A stretch of 64,000 nucleotides of DNA from an uncultured Clostridia bacterium. GTDB taxonomy: Bacteria > Bacillota > Clostridia > Oscillospirales > Acutalibacteraceae. Location: contig CANQGM010000011.1 of the NCBI GenBank assembly GCA_947623205.1, forward strand, positions 1 to 64,000, given 5' to 3'. The position numbers and the translations under genes were made by a program. Below, one piece after another: positions 16,165 through 25,444 of this stretch (its first letter is position 1; each line of letters begins with the position of its first letter). Under the pieces are notes generated by a model that was not told the DNA's origin, made no database searches, and saw only the letters and a program-made list of their open reading frames with translations.

Positions 16165-17694
16165 ATGAAAAACTATTTAAACCGCGTAACATCAGTTATT
16201 CTTGTTGCCGCAACAGTATTATGTTCGTCACTCTGCCTTGATTTCAGCGCTGCGGCGGCTGAAGATACAAACAGTAAAGTTGCTGCTTTAGAAAACACCG
16301 AAAGTCAGTCGGCAAAGCTGGCAGAAAATCCTGCTGTTACCGTAACCTCTGTTTCTTATCAGGTTAATGAAACAGTACCGACAGCCAAATATATGAGTTC
16401 TACCGTTTATACCGAACAACCAACAACGGTTCCCGCAGTTTCTATACCTGCTCCAATTGTTGGAGACGTAAAAAATATAATAAAAACGAGCTTTGAAAAA
16501 GATAAAATTACTCTTACATGGGATAAAGTAGAGGGCGCAACAGGCTATGTGCTTTATTATTGTAATGCAGACAAAACAAAAGAATTTACAAAGGTAAAGG
16601 AGTTAACAACAAATTCCTGCACAATTAAAAATTTGTTGCACACTACGTCGTATTATTTTAAGGTATCTGCTTATGTTGTGCAAGACGGCATAAAATATGA
16701 GGGAAAAGGAACCATAAAAAAGACGGCGACCCAGCCGGGAAATATGAGCAATTGCAGACTTTCCCGTTCATCAGATGTAATACAAATTTCATGGAATCGC
16801 AATTCAAAGGCTACCGGTTATAAAATTTACCGTTCCTGCGCAAAATCAAAGAATAAGTATGTTGAATATAAAACAATAAAAAATAACAAGACAACTACTT
16901 TTATTGATAAAAAGGTTGAGAAAGGAAAAACCTATAATTATAAAGTAAAAGCTTACCGTAATTTGTATAGTAAAAATACTTATAATGGTAGCTCTACAAT
17001 TATAAAAGCAACGTGCGGCCTTTGCGCACCGAATTTCTCTATGACCACTCAGCTTTCACGAGTAAGTCTTACATGGAAAAAAAACAAATACGCAAGCGGT
17101 TATGAAGTCTACTATTCAACTTCAAAAAACGGAAAATATACTAAATTAGTCAATACAAAAAACGATTTTTACAATACAAAAAAACTTTCTAACAACAAAA
17201 CATACTACTTTCGCGTTCGCCCGTACAGATATGAGGGAAAGAACAAAACAAAAATTTGCGGAACATACCATACAAAATCAATTAAAGTAACAAATAAGGC
17301 TTATGGCAAAAACATAGGAAAAACATATATAGAGGTTAGTATTAAGCAGCAGCATATGTGGTTCTATTTAAACGGCAAGCTTTATTGCGAAACCAATGTT
17401 GTTACAGGCAATGATGATAAATATCACGCAACACCAAAGGGAGCATATAAAATTTTTCAGCGTCAGTCGCCTACAACTCTTTATGGCCCCGGATACATAA
17501 CTAAGGTTTCTTACTGGCTTGGATTTACTTCATCGGGGTGCGGTATTCATGATTCAAGCTGGCGCTCCTCAAAAGAATACGGAGGTACAACATATAAAGG
17601 AAACGGTTCGCATGGTTGTGTAAATACTCCGTATAATGCAATTAAAAAAATTTATAAAAAGGCTAAAAAAGGTAATTACGTAGTTGTTTACTAA
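16165..17694 (+). CDS. Secreted L,D-transpeptidase with three Fn3-like domains
   Basis: The 509-residue product starts at ATG 16165 behind AGAGGAG; the ORF-track leader is not needed. A signal peptide (about 1-31, ending SAAAAE) and a Thr/Val-rich linker are followed by three fibronectin-type-III-like modules near 95-195, 195-290 and 290-380, each with the pattern ITLTWDKVEGATGYVLYY. The C-terminal YkuD domain shows GIHDSS... and SHGCVN, with the catalytic Cys at 485. Such enzymes form 3-3 cross-links or attach proteins to peptidoglycan. The lysine-rich modules likely bind the wall polyanions, which is inference. A terminator follows. Confidence 0.92.
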   Translation: MKNYLNRVTSVILVAATVLCSSLCLDFSAAAAEDTNSKVAALENTESQSAKLAENPAVTVTSVSYQVNETVPTAKYMSSTVYTEQPTTVPAVSIPAPIVGDVKNIIKTSFEKDKITLTWDKVEGATGYVLYYCNADKTKEFTKVKELTTNSCTIKNLLHTTSYYFKVSAYVVQDGIKYEGKGTIKKTATQPGNMSNCRLSRSSDVIQISWNRNSKATGYKIYRSCAKSKNKYVEYKTIKNNKTTTFIDKKVEKGKTYNYKVKAYRNLYSKNTYNGSSTIIKATCGLCAPNFSMTTQLSRVSLTWKKNKYASGYEVYYSTSKNGKYTKLVNTKNDFYNTKKLSNNKTYYFRVRPYRYEGKNKTKICGTYHTKSIKVTNKAYGKNIGKTYIEVSIKQQHMWFYLNGKLYCETNVVTGNDDKYHATPKGAYKIFQRQSPTTLYGPGYITKVSYWLGFTSSGCGIHDSSWRSSKEYGGTTYKGNGSHGCVNTPYNAIKKIYKKAKKGNYVVVY

Positions 17695-17695
17695 C

Positions 17696-17735
17696 AGAAA
17701 GAGAGTGCTGAAAACTTAGCACTCTCTTTATTTAA
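17696..17735 (+). terminator. Rho-independent terminator
   Basis: AAAGAGAGTGCT pairs with AGCACTCTCTTT and is followed by ATTT. It ends the L,D-transpeptidase gene and may also serve the convergent deacetylase gene. Confidence 0.85.
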
Positions 17736-17777
17736 ATTAAATATTTTGTCAAAAGCAGCGGAAATGTCTGTAAAAAT

Positions 17778-18590
17778 TTACTCAGTTGTCTGAGTTTCGG
17801 CTGAAGCAGAGGGCGCGGCGGTTTCAGTATTTGCGCACATTTTTCCCTGAACGTCTGTGTAATAATCGCCTTTGAGTAAAATTTGCGATATGGGCACAAT
17901 TTCAAAGCCCTTTTCTTTAATGCCTTCTATAACCATTGGCAGAGCCTCGGGTGTGTTTGTTGCGCCGTTGTGCATAAGAATAATACTTCCGTTTTTTATT
18001 TTATTTACAACATTTTTTGTTATTTGTTCAGAGGTTGGATCTTTCCAGTCAAGTGAATCAACATCCCACTGAACACAGTACATTGAACACCCTTTAACAC
18101 TGTTTACCACATCATTATTATAATCTCCGTACGGTGCGCGGAACAGTGTGGTGGTTTTGTTCGTAAGCTTTTTGATTTTTTCGTTGCAGGCCTGAATTTC
18201 ACCTGTCATATCGCCGGTTGAAAGCTGAGTCATATGCGGATGAGTATTGCTGTGGTTGCCTATATCATGCCCACGTTTGTCAATTTCTTTTACGCTGTCG
18301 GGATATTTTTCAACCCAGTCGCCGACAAGAAAAAATGTTGCTTTGACTTTGTATTTATCGAGTATGTTGAGCAGGTCATTTGTCTGTTCGTTGCCCCATG
18401 CGGCGTCGAATGACAGGGCAACCTGTTTTTTATCGGTATCAACGCAATAAATGGGAATTTCACGTTTTGTGGTTGCTGTTTGAACAGCCTTTACTGTTGA
18501 TGTTATTGCAATTGTGCCTGCCATAATTCCAATTAACAGACAAAACCCGATTGATATCAGATTACGTTTTGTTAAGATTAATAAACGCAT
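17778..18590 (-). CDS. Polysaccharide deacetylase, PdaB/NodB family
   Basis: The 270-residue product has one N-terminal membrane helix (about 12-33) and an extracellular NodB domain. Motifs are SFDAAWG (the PdaB/YlxY variant of TFDDG), HSNTHPHM with the metal His residues, RAPYGDYN, the DWKD segment and LMHNG. PdaB-type enzymes act in sporulation or on wall N-acetyl sugars; the substrate here is not certain. The C-terminus is Ala/Thr/Glu-rich and low-complexity. It follows cysS by 48 bp on the same strand. Its Shine-Dalgarno (GGAGGGG) is buried in a 10-bp hairpin whose other arm lies between the genes, which may limit translation. Confidence 0.88.
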   Translation of the reverse strand: MRLLILTKRNLISIGFCLLIGIMAGTIAITSTVKAVQTATTKREIPIYCVDTDKKQVALSFDAAWGNEQTNDLLNILDKYKVKATFFLVGDWVEKYPDSVKEIDKRGHDIGNHSNTHPHMTQLSTGDMTGEIQACNEKIKKLTNKTTTLFRAPYGDYNNDVVNSVKGCSMYCVQWDVDSLDWKDPTSEQITKNVVNKIKNGSIILMHNGATNTPEALPMVIEGIKEKGFEIVPISQILLKGDYYTDVQGKMCANTETAAPSASAETQTTE

Positions 18591-18627
18591 AAAATCCCCT
18601 CCATTTGGATTATATGAAGGGGATTTT
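18591..18627 (-). promoter_or_regulatory. Hairpin covering the ribosome binding site of the deacetylase gene
   Basis: AAAATCCCCT is repeated in inverted form as AGGGGATTTT with a 17-base loop. On the minus strand the downstream arm contains the AGGGG Shine-Dalgarno and ends at the ATG. It could act as a translational brake or as a weak terminator after cysS. Confidence 0.55.
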
Positions 18628-18638
18628 TTTATATGACT

Positions 18639-20054
18639 TTAAGTTTGATGTTTTTCAAAGTGCCATTTAATGCCGTCTTTTGTGTCAACAATAACAACGT
18701 TCATTTCTTTTAATTTGTCCCGTATTGCATCCGCAGTAGCCCAGTCTTTATTTGCGCGGGCCTCTGTACGTTTTTTAATAAGCTCCTCGACCTCTGCTGA
18801 AATTTCATCGTCACAGCAATTTTTTTGCGAGGTTTCGCCTTTTGTAAGGTCAAGTGAAAGCACTTTATCAAATTCACTGATAACATACAATTTTGTTGCG
18901 TCGTCAATATCAGCCTTTAGTACGTCATAAACGCAGGTAAGACCGAGAGAAGTGTTTAGGTCGTTGTCAAGAGCCTCTTTAAAAGAGTTAATAAACGGCT
19001 GTGCTTTTTCTTTATCGGGAACACCGTCTTTTGAAAGAACGGAAATTCTCTTTATAAGTTTGTCGTATGTCTTAGCGGTATTATCGAGACTGTCATAAGA
19101 AAATGTAAGCGGCTTGCGGTAGTGGCTTTGCAGGCAGAACATTCTGTAAACAAGAGGATCATAGCTTTTGCTTTCAAGCAGGGAAACAGTGAGAAAATCA
19201 CCCTTGGATTTGCTCATTTTACCTCTTGCGTCATTAAGGTGCAGAACATGAAACCAGTAGCCGCACCATTTGTGACCGAGAAAAGCCTCGCTTTGCGCAA
19301 TTTCATTTGTGTGATGGGGAAAAGCGTTGTCTATGCCTCCGCAGTGAATGTCAAGGTACTCGCCGTTGTGTTTGCAGCTTATGCACGAACACTCAATATG
19401 CCATCCCGGATAACCGACGCCCCAGGGACTGTTCCATTTTAGCTCCTGTGAATCAAATTTAGATTTTGTAAACCAAAGCACAAAATCAGCCTTATTCTTT
19501 TTATTTTCATCCTCCTCAACGCTGTCACGAACACCTACGGCAAGGTCTTCTTCGTTCATATTTCCGAAAACATAATAGCTGTCAAGTTTTGAAGTGTCAA
19601 AATACACGTTGCCGCCTGCAATATAGGCAAAGCCTTTTTCAAGAAGAACGGAAATCATATTTATAAAGTCGTCAATGCAGTTTGTGGCAGGTTCAACAAC
19701 ATCAGGGCGCTTTATGTTTAGTTTTTTGCAGTCCGCAAAAAATGCGTCGGTATAAAATTCAGCAATTTCAAGAACGGTTTTATGTTCCCGTTTTGCACCC
19801 GCAACCATTTTATCTTCGCCTGTGTCCGCGTCGCTTGACAAGTGCCCGACATCGGTAATGTTCATAACACGGTTTACGTCATAACCTGAAAAACGCAGAT
19901 ATTTTTCAAGAACATCTTCCATAATATATGTTCTCAGATTGCCTATGTGCGCGTAGTGATAAACGGTAGGACCGCAGGTGTACATATTTACCTTTCCCGC
20001 GGTATGGGGTATAAACTCCTGTTTTGTCTGCCCGAGAGAATTGTATAAAATCAT
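18639..20054 (-). CDS. cysS: Cysteinyl-tRNA synthetase
   Basis: This 471-residue class I synthetase charges tRNA-Cys. It shows the HIGH-like YAHIGNLRTY, the KMSKS loop GKMSKSKGDF, and zinc ligands including the Cys of NMYTCGPTVYHY, the Cys of HIECSC and the His pair in FPHHTNEIAQSE. Length is normal. The ATG at 20054 follows AAGGAGC. It lies 16 bp after cysE, the classic cysE-cysS pair of Firmicutes coupling cysteine synthesis with its use, here embedded in a run that starts at recA. I see no T-box leader in front of the pair. Confidence 0.98.
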   Translation of the reverse strand: MILYNSLGQTKQEFIPHTAGKVNMYTCGPTVYHYAHIGNLRTYIMEDVLEKYLRFSGYDVNRVMNITDVGHLSSDADTGEDKMVAGAKREHKTVLEIAEFYTDAFFADCKKLNIKRPDVVEPATNCIDDFINMISVLLEKGFAYIAGGNVYFDTSKLDSYYVFGNMNEEDLAVGVRDSVEEDENKKNKADFVLWFTKSKFDSQELKWNSPWGVGYPGWHIECSCISCKHNGEYLDIHCGGIDNAFPHHTNEIAQSEAFLGHKWCGYWFHVLHLNDARGKMSKSKGDFLTVSLLESKSYDPLVYRMFCLQSHYRKPLTFSYDSLDNTAKTYDKLIKRISVLSKDGVPDKEKAQPFINSFKEALDNDLNTSLGLTCVYDVLKADIDDATKLYVISEFDKVLSLDLTKGETSQKNCCDDEISAEVEELIKKRTEARANKDWATADAIRDKLKEMNVVIVDTKDGIKWHFEKHQT

Positions 20055-20070
20055 TTTAATGCTCCTTATT

Positions 20071-20709
20071 TTAGTTTGAGTTTTTCAGCTCGTCAATTTC
20101 CTTTTGAAGTACAAATATTTTATGCTCCAAATTACAAAGAGCAAGTGCAACGGGGTCAGAAATATGAATTTGGTCAAGAGTTTCACTGCGTATGCCGTTT
20201 ACTTTAACTACACGGGCAGGAACGCCGACAGCAGTTGCGTTTGCGGGAACTTCACTCAAAACAACGGCGCCTGCCGCAATTCGGGCATTGTCGCCTACTT
20301 TAAACGGACCAAGAACCTTTGCACCGGATCCCACAAGCACATTGTTGCCAAGCGTGGGGTGACGTTTTCCGGTATCTTTGCCCGTACCGCCAAGGGTCAC
20401 GTTCTGGTAAATTGTGCAGTTGTCGCCTATTACTGTGGTTTCGCCTATTACTACACCCATACCGTGGTCAATAAAAAGACCTTTGCCGATTGTTGCGCCC
20501 GGATGAATTTCAATTCCTGTTTTATGGCGGCTGCGCTGTGAGATCCAGCGTGCAATAAACTTTAAGTTATGTCTGTAAAACCAGCTTGCTTTGCGATGTG
20601 ACCTGACAGCTTTAAATCCGGAATACAGAAAATAGACCTCGGCTTTGCTTCTTGCGGCTGGGTCGCGCTCAAGCACAGCGTTAATATCTGATTTTAATGT
20701 ATCAAACAA
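20071..20709 (-). CDS. cysE: Serine O-acetyltransferase
   Basis: This 212-residue enzyme makes O-acetylserine from serine and acetyl-CoA, the first step of cysteine synthesis; the product feeds CysK, encoded far away at 43688. The left-handed beta-helix hexapeptide repeats are clear (GIEIHPGATIGKGLFIDHGM, then GVVIGETTVIGDNCTIYQNV), with the catalytic His of IDHGMG and the RHPTLGNNVLVGSGAKVLG acetyl-CoA site. The compact N-terminal domain is typical of Gram-positive CysE. The start is TTG at 20709 with GGACGTGAT upstream, a weak site. A C-terminal helix (LEHKIFVLQKEIDELKN) extends the protein. Confidence 0.96.
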   Translation of the reverse strand: MFDTLKSDINAVLERDPAARSKAEVYFLYSGFKAVRSHRKASWFYRHNLKFIARWISQRSRHKTGIEIHPGATIGKGLFIDHGMGVVIGETTVIGDNCTIYQNVTLGGTGKDTGKRHPTLGNNVLVGSGAKVLGPFKVGDNARIAAGAVVLSEVPANATAVGVPARVVKVNGIRSETLDQIHISDPVALALCNLEHKIFVLQKEIDELKNSN

Positions 20710-20761
20710 AATATCACGTCCGAATTAAGATAAGGTATTTATACAAATTATTTTTCATTTA

Positions 20762-21352
20762 TTACTTTTCATTTATAAAATGCTTGTTTTGAAGTATGTA
20801 AATTACTCCCGAAATAATTGAAAATACGGTTGAAATCCATACAAGAACATAGCCGACTACTGTAAAAACAGGCGACAGTGTATAATATAGTTCAGCGTTT
20901 CCGAAAAATCCTGTATTAATCAGCTCAAGAATAAACTGCAAAAGCAGAATAATAACAATTGCGGACATTTGCGAAACGGTTTTTATTTTTCCCCAAATGT
21001 TGGCGGAAACTACCTTGCCGTTTGCTGCCGCGGTAAGACGTATTGAAGTTACCGAAAACTCACGGAACAAAATCAATATAACTGCAATGCAGTCGCAGAG
21101 TCCGTTTTGTATAAAGCATAAAAGTGCGGCAAGCACAAGAATTTTGTCGGCGAGAGGGTCGGCAAATTTTCCGAAATCCGTAATAAGATTTTTTTTGCGT
21201 GCAATTTTGCCGTCAAGCATATCGGTAATTGACGCAATTGCAAAAATTATAAGCGCCCATAGATAGTTGAACGGAAAGTCAATAAGTATTGCAGCTACAA
21301 AAAACGGAACAAGAATAATTCGTATTACTGTCAGTTTATTGGGTAAGTTCAT
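20762..21352 (-). CDS. pgsA: CDP-diacylglycerol-glycerol-3-phosphate 3-phosphatidyltransferase
   Basis: This integral membrane enzyme makes phosphatidylglycerol phosphate from CDP-diacylglycerol. The CDP-alcohol phosphatidyltransferase signature is complete: DMLDGKIARKKNLITDFGKF, then ADPLADK. About five hydrophobic helices are seen in 196 residues. The start is ATG 21352 (MNLPNKLTVIRI) behind GAAAGG; the ORF-track start five codons earlier is a TTG overlapping that site. It sits between rimO and cysE in the recA run, as is common in clostridia (rimO-pgsA-recA neighbourhood). Confidence 0.96.
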   Translation of the reverse strand: MNLPNKLTVIRIILVPFFVAAILIDFPFNYLWALIIFAIASITDMLDGKIARKKNLITDFGKFADPLADKILVLAALLCFIQNGLCDCIAVILILFREFSVTSIRLTAAANGKVVSANIWGKIKTVSQMSAIVIILLLQFILELINTGFFGNAELYYTLSPVFTVVGYVLVWISTVFSIISGVIYILQNKHFINEK

Positions 21353-21397
21353 ATAAATACCTTTCAAATACTATTATATTAAAATAACGAAAATCGG

Positions 21398-22726
21398 TTA
21401 CACGGTTATACCAATAGGATCACATCCGGAATAATCGGTAATTTTAACCTTTACAAAATCGCCTGGATCAGGTTTTTTGCCGGTACAGGTAAAAAATACA
21501 CATCCGTCAACTTCCGGAGAGTCGGCATAGCTTCTGCCAAAGAAACATTCGGCAAGTTTATCAAATCCCTCAACAAGAACTTCAAGTTCTTTGCCGACCA
21601 GGCTTTCGCAGTATTCAGCCATAACGCGTTGCTGATGCTCCATAATTATGTCTGCGCGTTTTTGCTTTATTTCATCATCAATTTGGTTTGGCATAAGAGC
21701 GGCTTTGGTGTCCTCTTCTTTAGAGTAAGCAAAGCAGCCGAGACGCTGAAATTTTATTTCCGCGGCAAATTCGGCAAGCTCTTCAAACTGTTCATAAGTT
21801 TCACCGGGAAATCCCGTAATGAATGTTGAGCGGAGAATAACATTTGGAATTTTTGCTTTGATTTTGTTAAGAAGCGAAGTAAGGCTTTGACGGTTGCCGC
21901 GACGGTTCATATTTTTTAAAATTTCGCCGTTGCAGTGCTGAAGCGGAATATCAATATAATTTACAATTTTTTCTTCATTTGCGATAGTATCAATAAGTTC
22001 ATCAGTAATTCTGTCGGGATAGCAATACAGCACTCTTATCCACTTAAAGCCGTCAATTTTGCATAAGCGCTTGAGCAGCTTTGCAAGGTAAGGCTCACCA
22101 AAAAGGTCCTCGCCGTAACGTGTTGTGTCCTGAGCAATTATATTAAGTTCTTTTACTCCGTTTTCAGCAAGCTTTTCGGCCTCTTTAACAATGTCATCGG
22201 GCTGACGGCTGCGGAATTTTCCCCTTATAAGCGGAATAGCGCAGTATGTACAGCAGTTGTCACAACCCTCGGCAATTTTCAAATAGGCGGTGTATGGGGG
22301 AGTTGACTGAATACGTCCTCCTTCAAGAGGAAGGCAAAGTTTACTGGCAAATATTTCATCTTTTTTGCCGTTAAGCGCGTCAATTACAACATCGGCAATC
22401 TGTTGGTTGGCGCCGATTCCTATTACGGCGTCAACTTCATAGAGCTGTTTTGTGATTTCATTTTTATATCTTTGGGCAAGGCAGCCGGTAACAATAATTG
22501 CTTTAACAGCGCCCTCTTGTTTTAGTTTGCCCAGTTCAATTATTTCATTAATGCTTTCCTGTTTTGCCGACTCTATAAATCCGCAGGTATTTACTATTAC
22601 CGCGTCAGCGTCGGCAGGGTCGTTTACAATTTTAAACCCCCGGTTTTTAAGTGTAAATAACAACATTTCGGCGTCGACCTGGTTTTTGACACAGCCAAGC
22701 GATACGATGCCAACTTTATAATTCAT
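21398..22726 (-). CDS. rimO: Ribosomal protein S12 methylthiotransferase
   Basis: This 442-residue radical-SAM enzyme adds a methylthio group to an Asp of ribosomal protein S12. The N-terminal UPF0004 domain carries three Cys for the auxiliary cluster (SLGCVKNQ, NTCGFIESAKQES, VTGCLAQRY). The radical SAM cluster motif is EGCDNCCTYCAIP, an ordinary CxxxCxxC with an additional Cys where Arg is usual. The central segment DIPLQHCNGEILKNMNRRG and a C-terminal TRAM domain are present. RimO rather than MiaB is indicated by RGKFRSR and the HIGxC-free C-terminus. It starts 2 bp after recX. Confidence 0.95.
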   Translation of the reverse strand: MNYKVGIVSLGCVKNQVDAEMLLFTLKNRGFKIVNDPADADAVIVNTCGFIESAKQESINEIIELGKLKQEGAVKAIIVTGCLAQRYKNEITKQLYEVDAVIGIGANQQIADVVIDALNGKKDEIFASKLCLPLEGGRIQSTPPYTAYLKIAEGCDNCCTYCAIPLIRGKFRSRQPDDIVKEAEKLAENGVKELNIIAQDTTRYGEDLFGEPYLAKLLKRLCKIDGFKWIRVLYCYPDRITDELIDTIANEEKIVNYIDIPLQHCNGEILKNMNRRGNRQSLTSLLNKIKAKIPNVILRSTFITGFPGETYEQFEELAEFAAEIKFQRLGCFAYSKEEDTKAALMPNQIDDEIKQKRADIIMEHQQRVMAEYCESLVGKELEVLVEGFDKLAECFFGRSYADSPEVDGCVFFTCTGKKPDPGDFVKVKITDYSGCDPIGITV

Positions 22727-22728
22727 AT

Positions 22729-23334
22729 TCAGTCTTCCTCTGTATATTCTTCAAAAACGCTGCGTATCTCATCCCAGCGGTATCCAAGTCTTTGAAGTGC
22801 GGCCGACGCTCTCCGTCTGATTTTTTCATCATTTATATTTTTATATTTCTTATCTATTACAGCCCTTATATGTTCCCGGCTGTCAACTGTGATCTCATCC
22901 AAAATTCGGCTCGCAAGCTCTTTGTCAATTCCCTTTTGAACAAGTGACTGAAATGCGCCGTTTTTTGACATATGTTTTGTAAAAAGCAGTTGCTGTGCAT
23001 AGCGGCGGGCATAATTTTCATCGTTTACAAGCCCAAGCTCCTCCATACGTTCAACTGCCTTTTGAGCCGAATCTTCATCGCAGGTGCGCCTGATCTTATC
23101 CTTCAGTTCTTTTTTTGAATGGTCACGATAAGAAATCATCCAAAGCGCCTTTTCCTTTGCACGGCGCTCATTGCTGAGTTTAATGATTTGATACAGATCT
23201 TCGTCGTCGATCTCTCTGCCCACATCGAATCTGTTTTCAATCAGAGTGCGTGAGTCAAGATTCATAACAAATTCACCGTCAATATAGAGAGCGCTCATTG
23301 ATTTTTTTCGAGGTTCAATTGCTGTTATCAACAT
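22729..23334 (-). CDS. recX: Regulatory protein RecX
   Basis: RecX binds RecA filaments and limits recombinase activity. The 201-residue product shows the helical repeats of the family: ALWMISYRDHSKKELKDKI, then AVERMEELGLVNDENYARRY, KNGAFQSLVQKGID and IRRRASAALQRLGYRWDEIR. Its start codon overlaps the recA stop (TGATG), so translation is coupled to recA, giving a fixed ratio of the two proteins. Length is normal for Firmicutes RecX. Confidence 0.95.
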   Translation of the reverse strand: MLITAIEPRKKSMSALYIDGEFVMNLDSRTLIENRFDVGREIDDEDLYQIIKLSNERRAKEKALWMISYRDHSKKELKDKIRRTCDEDSAQKAVERMEELGLVNDENYARRYAQQLLFTKHMSKNGAFQSLVQKGIDKELASRILDEITVDSREHIRAVIDKKYKNINDEKIRRRASAALQRLGYRWDEIRSVFEEYTEED

Positions 23335-24455
23335 CAGTCATCAACCAAAACGTCAATTTTTGAACTGCCGGCAGTTTTAGAATTAATTTCGGGAACAGCA
23401 GAACCGGAAGGCTCAGCAGCAGGAATGTTGGTGATTTTTGCCTTTGGAGCAGGTTTTTTGCGCTCGTAAAGCTTGTCAAGATTAGCCCAAAGTTCATCTT
23501 CAATTTTTTTAGCAAGCTCTTTGTCTGTTTTCAAAAGTTCCTTTACCTTGTCCCGACCTTGTCCCAGACGGTTGTCGCCGTAACTGAACCAAGCGCCTGA
23601 TTTCTGAACAATTTCCGCTTTTACCGCAAGGTCAAGAAGCTCGCCCTCGCGGGAAATTCCCTGACCGTACATTATGTCAAATTCTGCCTCGCGGAACGGA
23701 GGAGCAATTTTATTTTTAACGACCCTTGCTCTTGTATGTGAGCCTATCATTTCTCCGTTTACCTTTATAGTATCAAGACGTCTTATGTCGATACGAACCG
23801 AGCTGTAAAATTTCAGCGCGCGTCCGCCGGTAGTAACTTCGGGATTACCGTAAACAACGCCTACCTTTTCACGAAGCTGATTTATAAAAATTGCAACGCA
23901 GTTTGATTTTGAAATTGCTCCGGCAAGTTTGCGGAGCGCCTGCGACATAAGTCTTGCGTGCAGACCAACGTGACTGTCGCCCATTTCACCCTCAATTTCA
24001 GCCTTTGGAACAAGCGCCGCAACGGAATCTATTACAATAACGTCTATTGCTCCGCTTCTTATTAGAGCTTCGGCAATTTCAAGCGCGTCTTCGCCTGTGT
24101 CCGGCTGTGAAACAAGCAGAGAATCAACGTCAACTCCGAGTGCAGCAGCATATGTTGGGTCAAGTGCGTGTTCAACGTCTATAAACGCAACATTGCCGCC
24201 GCTTTTTTGTCCTTCTGCAATGCAGTGGAGCGAAAGCGTAGTTTTACCAGAGGATTCAGGTCCGTATATTTCAACAATTCTTCCCCTTGGAAGACCTCCG
24301 ATACCAAGTGCGATATCAAGTGAAAGCGAACCTGTTGATATGTGGTCAATGCTCATGTGTTTATTTTCGCCAAGACGCATAACCGCACCTTTGCCGAACT
24401 GCTTTTCAATTTGAGTAAGAGCTGTTTCAAGCGCTTTTGTTTTATCCATTGCCAT
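23334..24455 (-). CDS. recA: Recombinase RecA
   Basis: The 373-residue product has the Walker [11 protein letters not shown], the MAW-like helix, loop L1 ([20 protein letters not shown]), [20 protein letters not shown] including loop L2, and a C-terminal domain with KKPAPKAK linker and acidic tail. It mediates homologous strand exchange and LexA cleavage. The ATG at 24455 is chosen because AGGAGAATGATAAA precedes it; the ORF-track start lies in the leader. A strong promoter is present, but I see no Gram-positive SOS box (GAAC-N4-GTTC) around it. It overlaps recX by one base and heads a minus-strand run through pgsA to cysS. Confidence 0.98.
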   Translation of the reverse strand: MAMDKTKALETALTQIEKQFGKGAVMRLGENKHMSIDHISTGSLSLDIALGIGGLPRGRIVEIYGPESSGKTTLSLHCIAEGQKSGGNVAFIDVEHALDPTYAAALGVDVDSLLVSQPDTGEDALEIAEALIRSGAIDVIVIDSVAALVPKAEIEGEMGDSHVGLHARLMSQALRKLAGAISKSNCVAIFINQLREKVGVVYGNPEVTTGGRALKFYSSVRIDIRRLDTIKVNGEMIGSHTRARVVKNKIAPPFREAEFDIMYGQGISREGELLDLAVKAEIVQKSGAWFSYGDNRLGQGRDKVKELLKTDKELAKKIEDELWANLDKLYERKKPAPKAKITNIPAAEPSGSAVPEINSKTAGSSKIDVLVDD

Positions 24456-24525
24456 TTTATCATTCTCCTTATTCTCCCTGACAATCACTTGTAAGAGGTT
24501 TTATATGCATAAAATTTCAATATTT

Positions 24526-24554
24526 ATTATAAAATACGCACCCAAAAATTGCAA
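24526..24554 (-). promoter_or_regulatory. recA promoter
   Basis: On the minus strand TTGCAA and TATAAT are separated by 17 bp, about 70 bp upstream of the recA start codon. Confidence 0.7.
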
Positions 24555-24592
24555 TAAAAATCAGATGAAAATCAAACCGCTTTTCTGTTTCT

Positions 24593-25435
24593 TTACTTCG
24601 CTGTACCAATAATCGCCCTCTGAACTCCGCCTAAATCATTCATAACAGTTATATTTTTAAAGCCTTTAGACTTCATAAGAGTTTTAACAGGTTCCGCTTG
24701 ATTTTCGCCGAGCTCAAAGGCAAGCGCACCGCCGTTTTTCAGTTTTGTGTACCAGTACTCAATTATTGCTCTGTAAAAATCAAACCCGTCCGCACCGCCG
24801 TCAAGCGCCATTGCAGGCTCTTTTCTCACTTCGGTTTGCAAAAAGGGAATATCGCCTGAGCGAATGTAGGGAGGGTTAGAAACTATAAGATCAAATTCGT
24901 TGTCGTAAAAATCTTTGTAACATTTTAAAATATCACCCTTAACGGGTTTAACGGATGAATTATTAAGTTTTATGTTTTTTAAAAAGTATTCAAAGGCTTT
25001 ATCACTGAGTTCAATACCCGTTACATCTGCATTTGCAAGTTTTTCGACTGCAACGGAAATTGCTCCGCTGCCCGCACACAAATCAAGCACTTTTTTGCTT
25101 TGTCTGTTTTTTAAAAAGTCGAGGCAGAGGTTCAGGACAACTTCGGTGTCGTCTCTGGGTATGAGCACACCTTCGCCGACCTCAAACTCAAATCCGCAAA
25201 AACTCCATTTTCCGAGAATATACTGCAAGGGTTCACGGTTTATGCGTCTTTTTACAAGCTCATCAAGTTTGTTTGATTTTATATCATCAACTTTTGAGTC
25301 GCCGTGAACAATGAGCGACGTTCTGTCAAGCCCGAGTACCTTTTTTATGAGGCATTGTGCTTCAAACTCAGGGCTTTCTATACCCGCGGTTTTAAGCGAA
25401 GCACAAACTTTTTTATAAGCCTGTTTTGCGTTCAT
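24593..25435 (-). CDS. prmC: Peptide chain release factor N5-glutamine methyltransferase
   Basis: PrmC methylates the Gln of the GGQ loop in RF1 and RF2 using SAM. The 280-residue product has the helical N-terminal substrate domain (REPLQYILGKWSFCGFEFEV), the SAM site VLDLCAGSGAISVAVEK and the catalytic NPPY (IVSNPPYI). The ATG at 25435 follows AGAGG. It is the last gene of the trmB-to-prmC run and starts 9 bp after the DUF1385 gene, a pairing common in Firmicutes, where prfA often follows; here prfA is absent. Confidence 0.96.
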   Translation of the reverse strand: MNAKQAYKKVCASLKTAGIESPEFEAQCLIKKVLGLDRTSLIVHGDSKVDDIKSNKLDELVKRRINREPLQYILGKWSFCGFEFEVGEGVLIPRDDTEVVLNLCLDFLKNRQSKKVLDLCAGSGAISVAVEKLANADVTGIELSDKAFEYFLKNIKLNNSSVKPVKGDILKCYKDFYDNEFDLIVSNPPYIRSGDIPFLQTEVRKEPAMALDGGADGFDFYRAIIEYWYTKLKNGGALAFELGENQAEPVKTLMKSKGFKNITVMNDLGGVQRAIIGTAK

Positions 25436-25444
25436 TAAAACCTC

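Noticed and set aside
20710-20761. T-box leader for cysE-cysS
   Set aside because: The 52-bp gap after pgsA is too short and lacks the T-box sequence.
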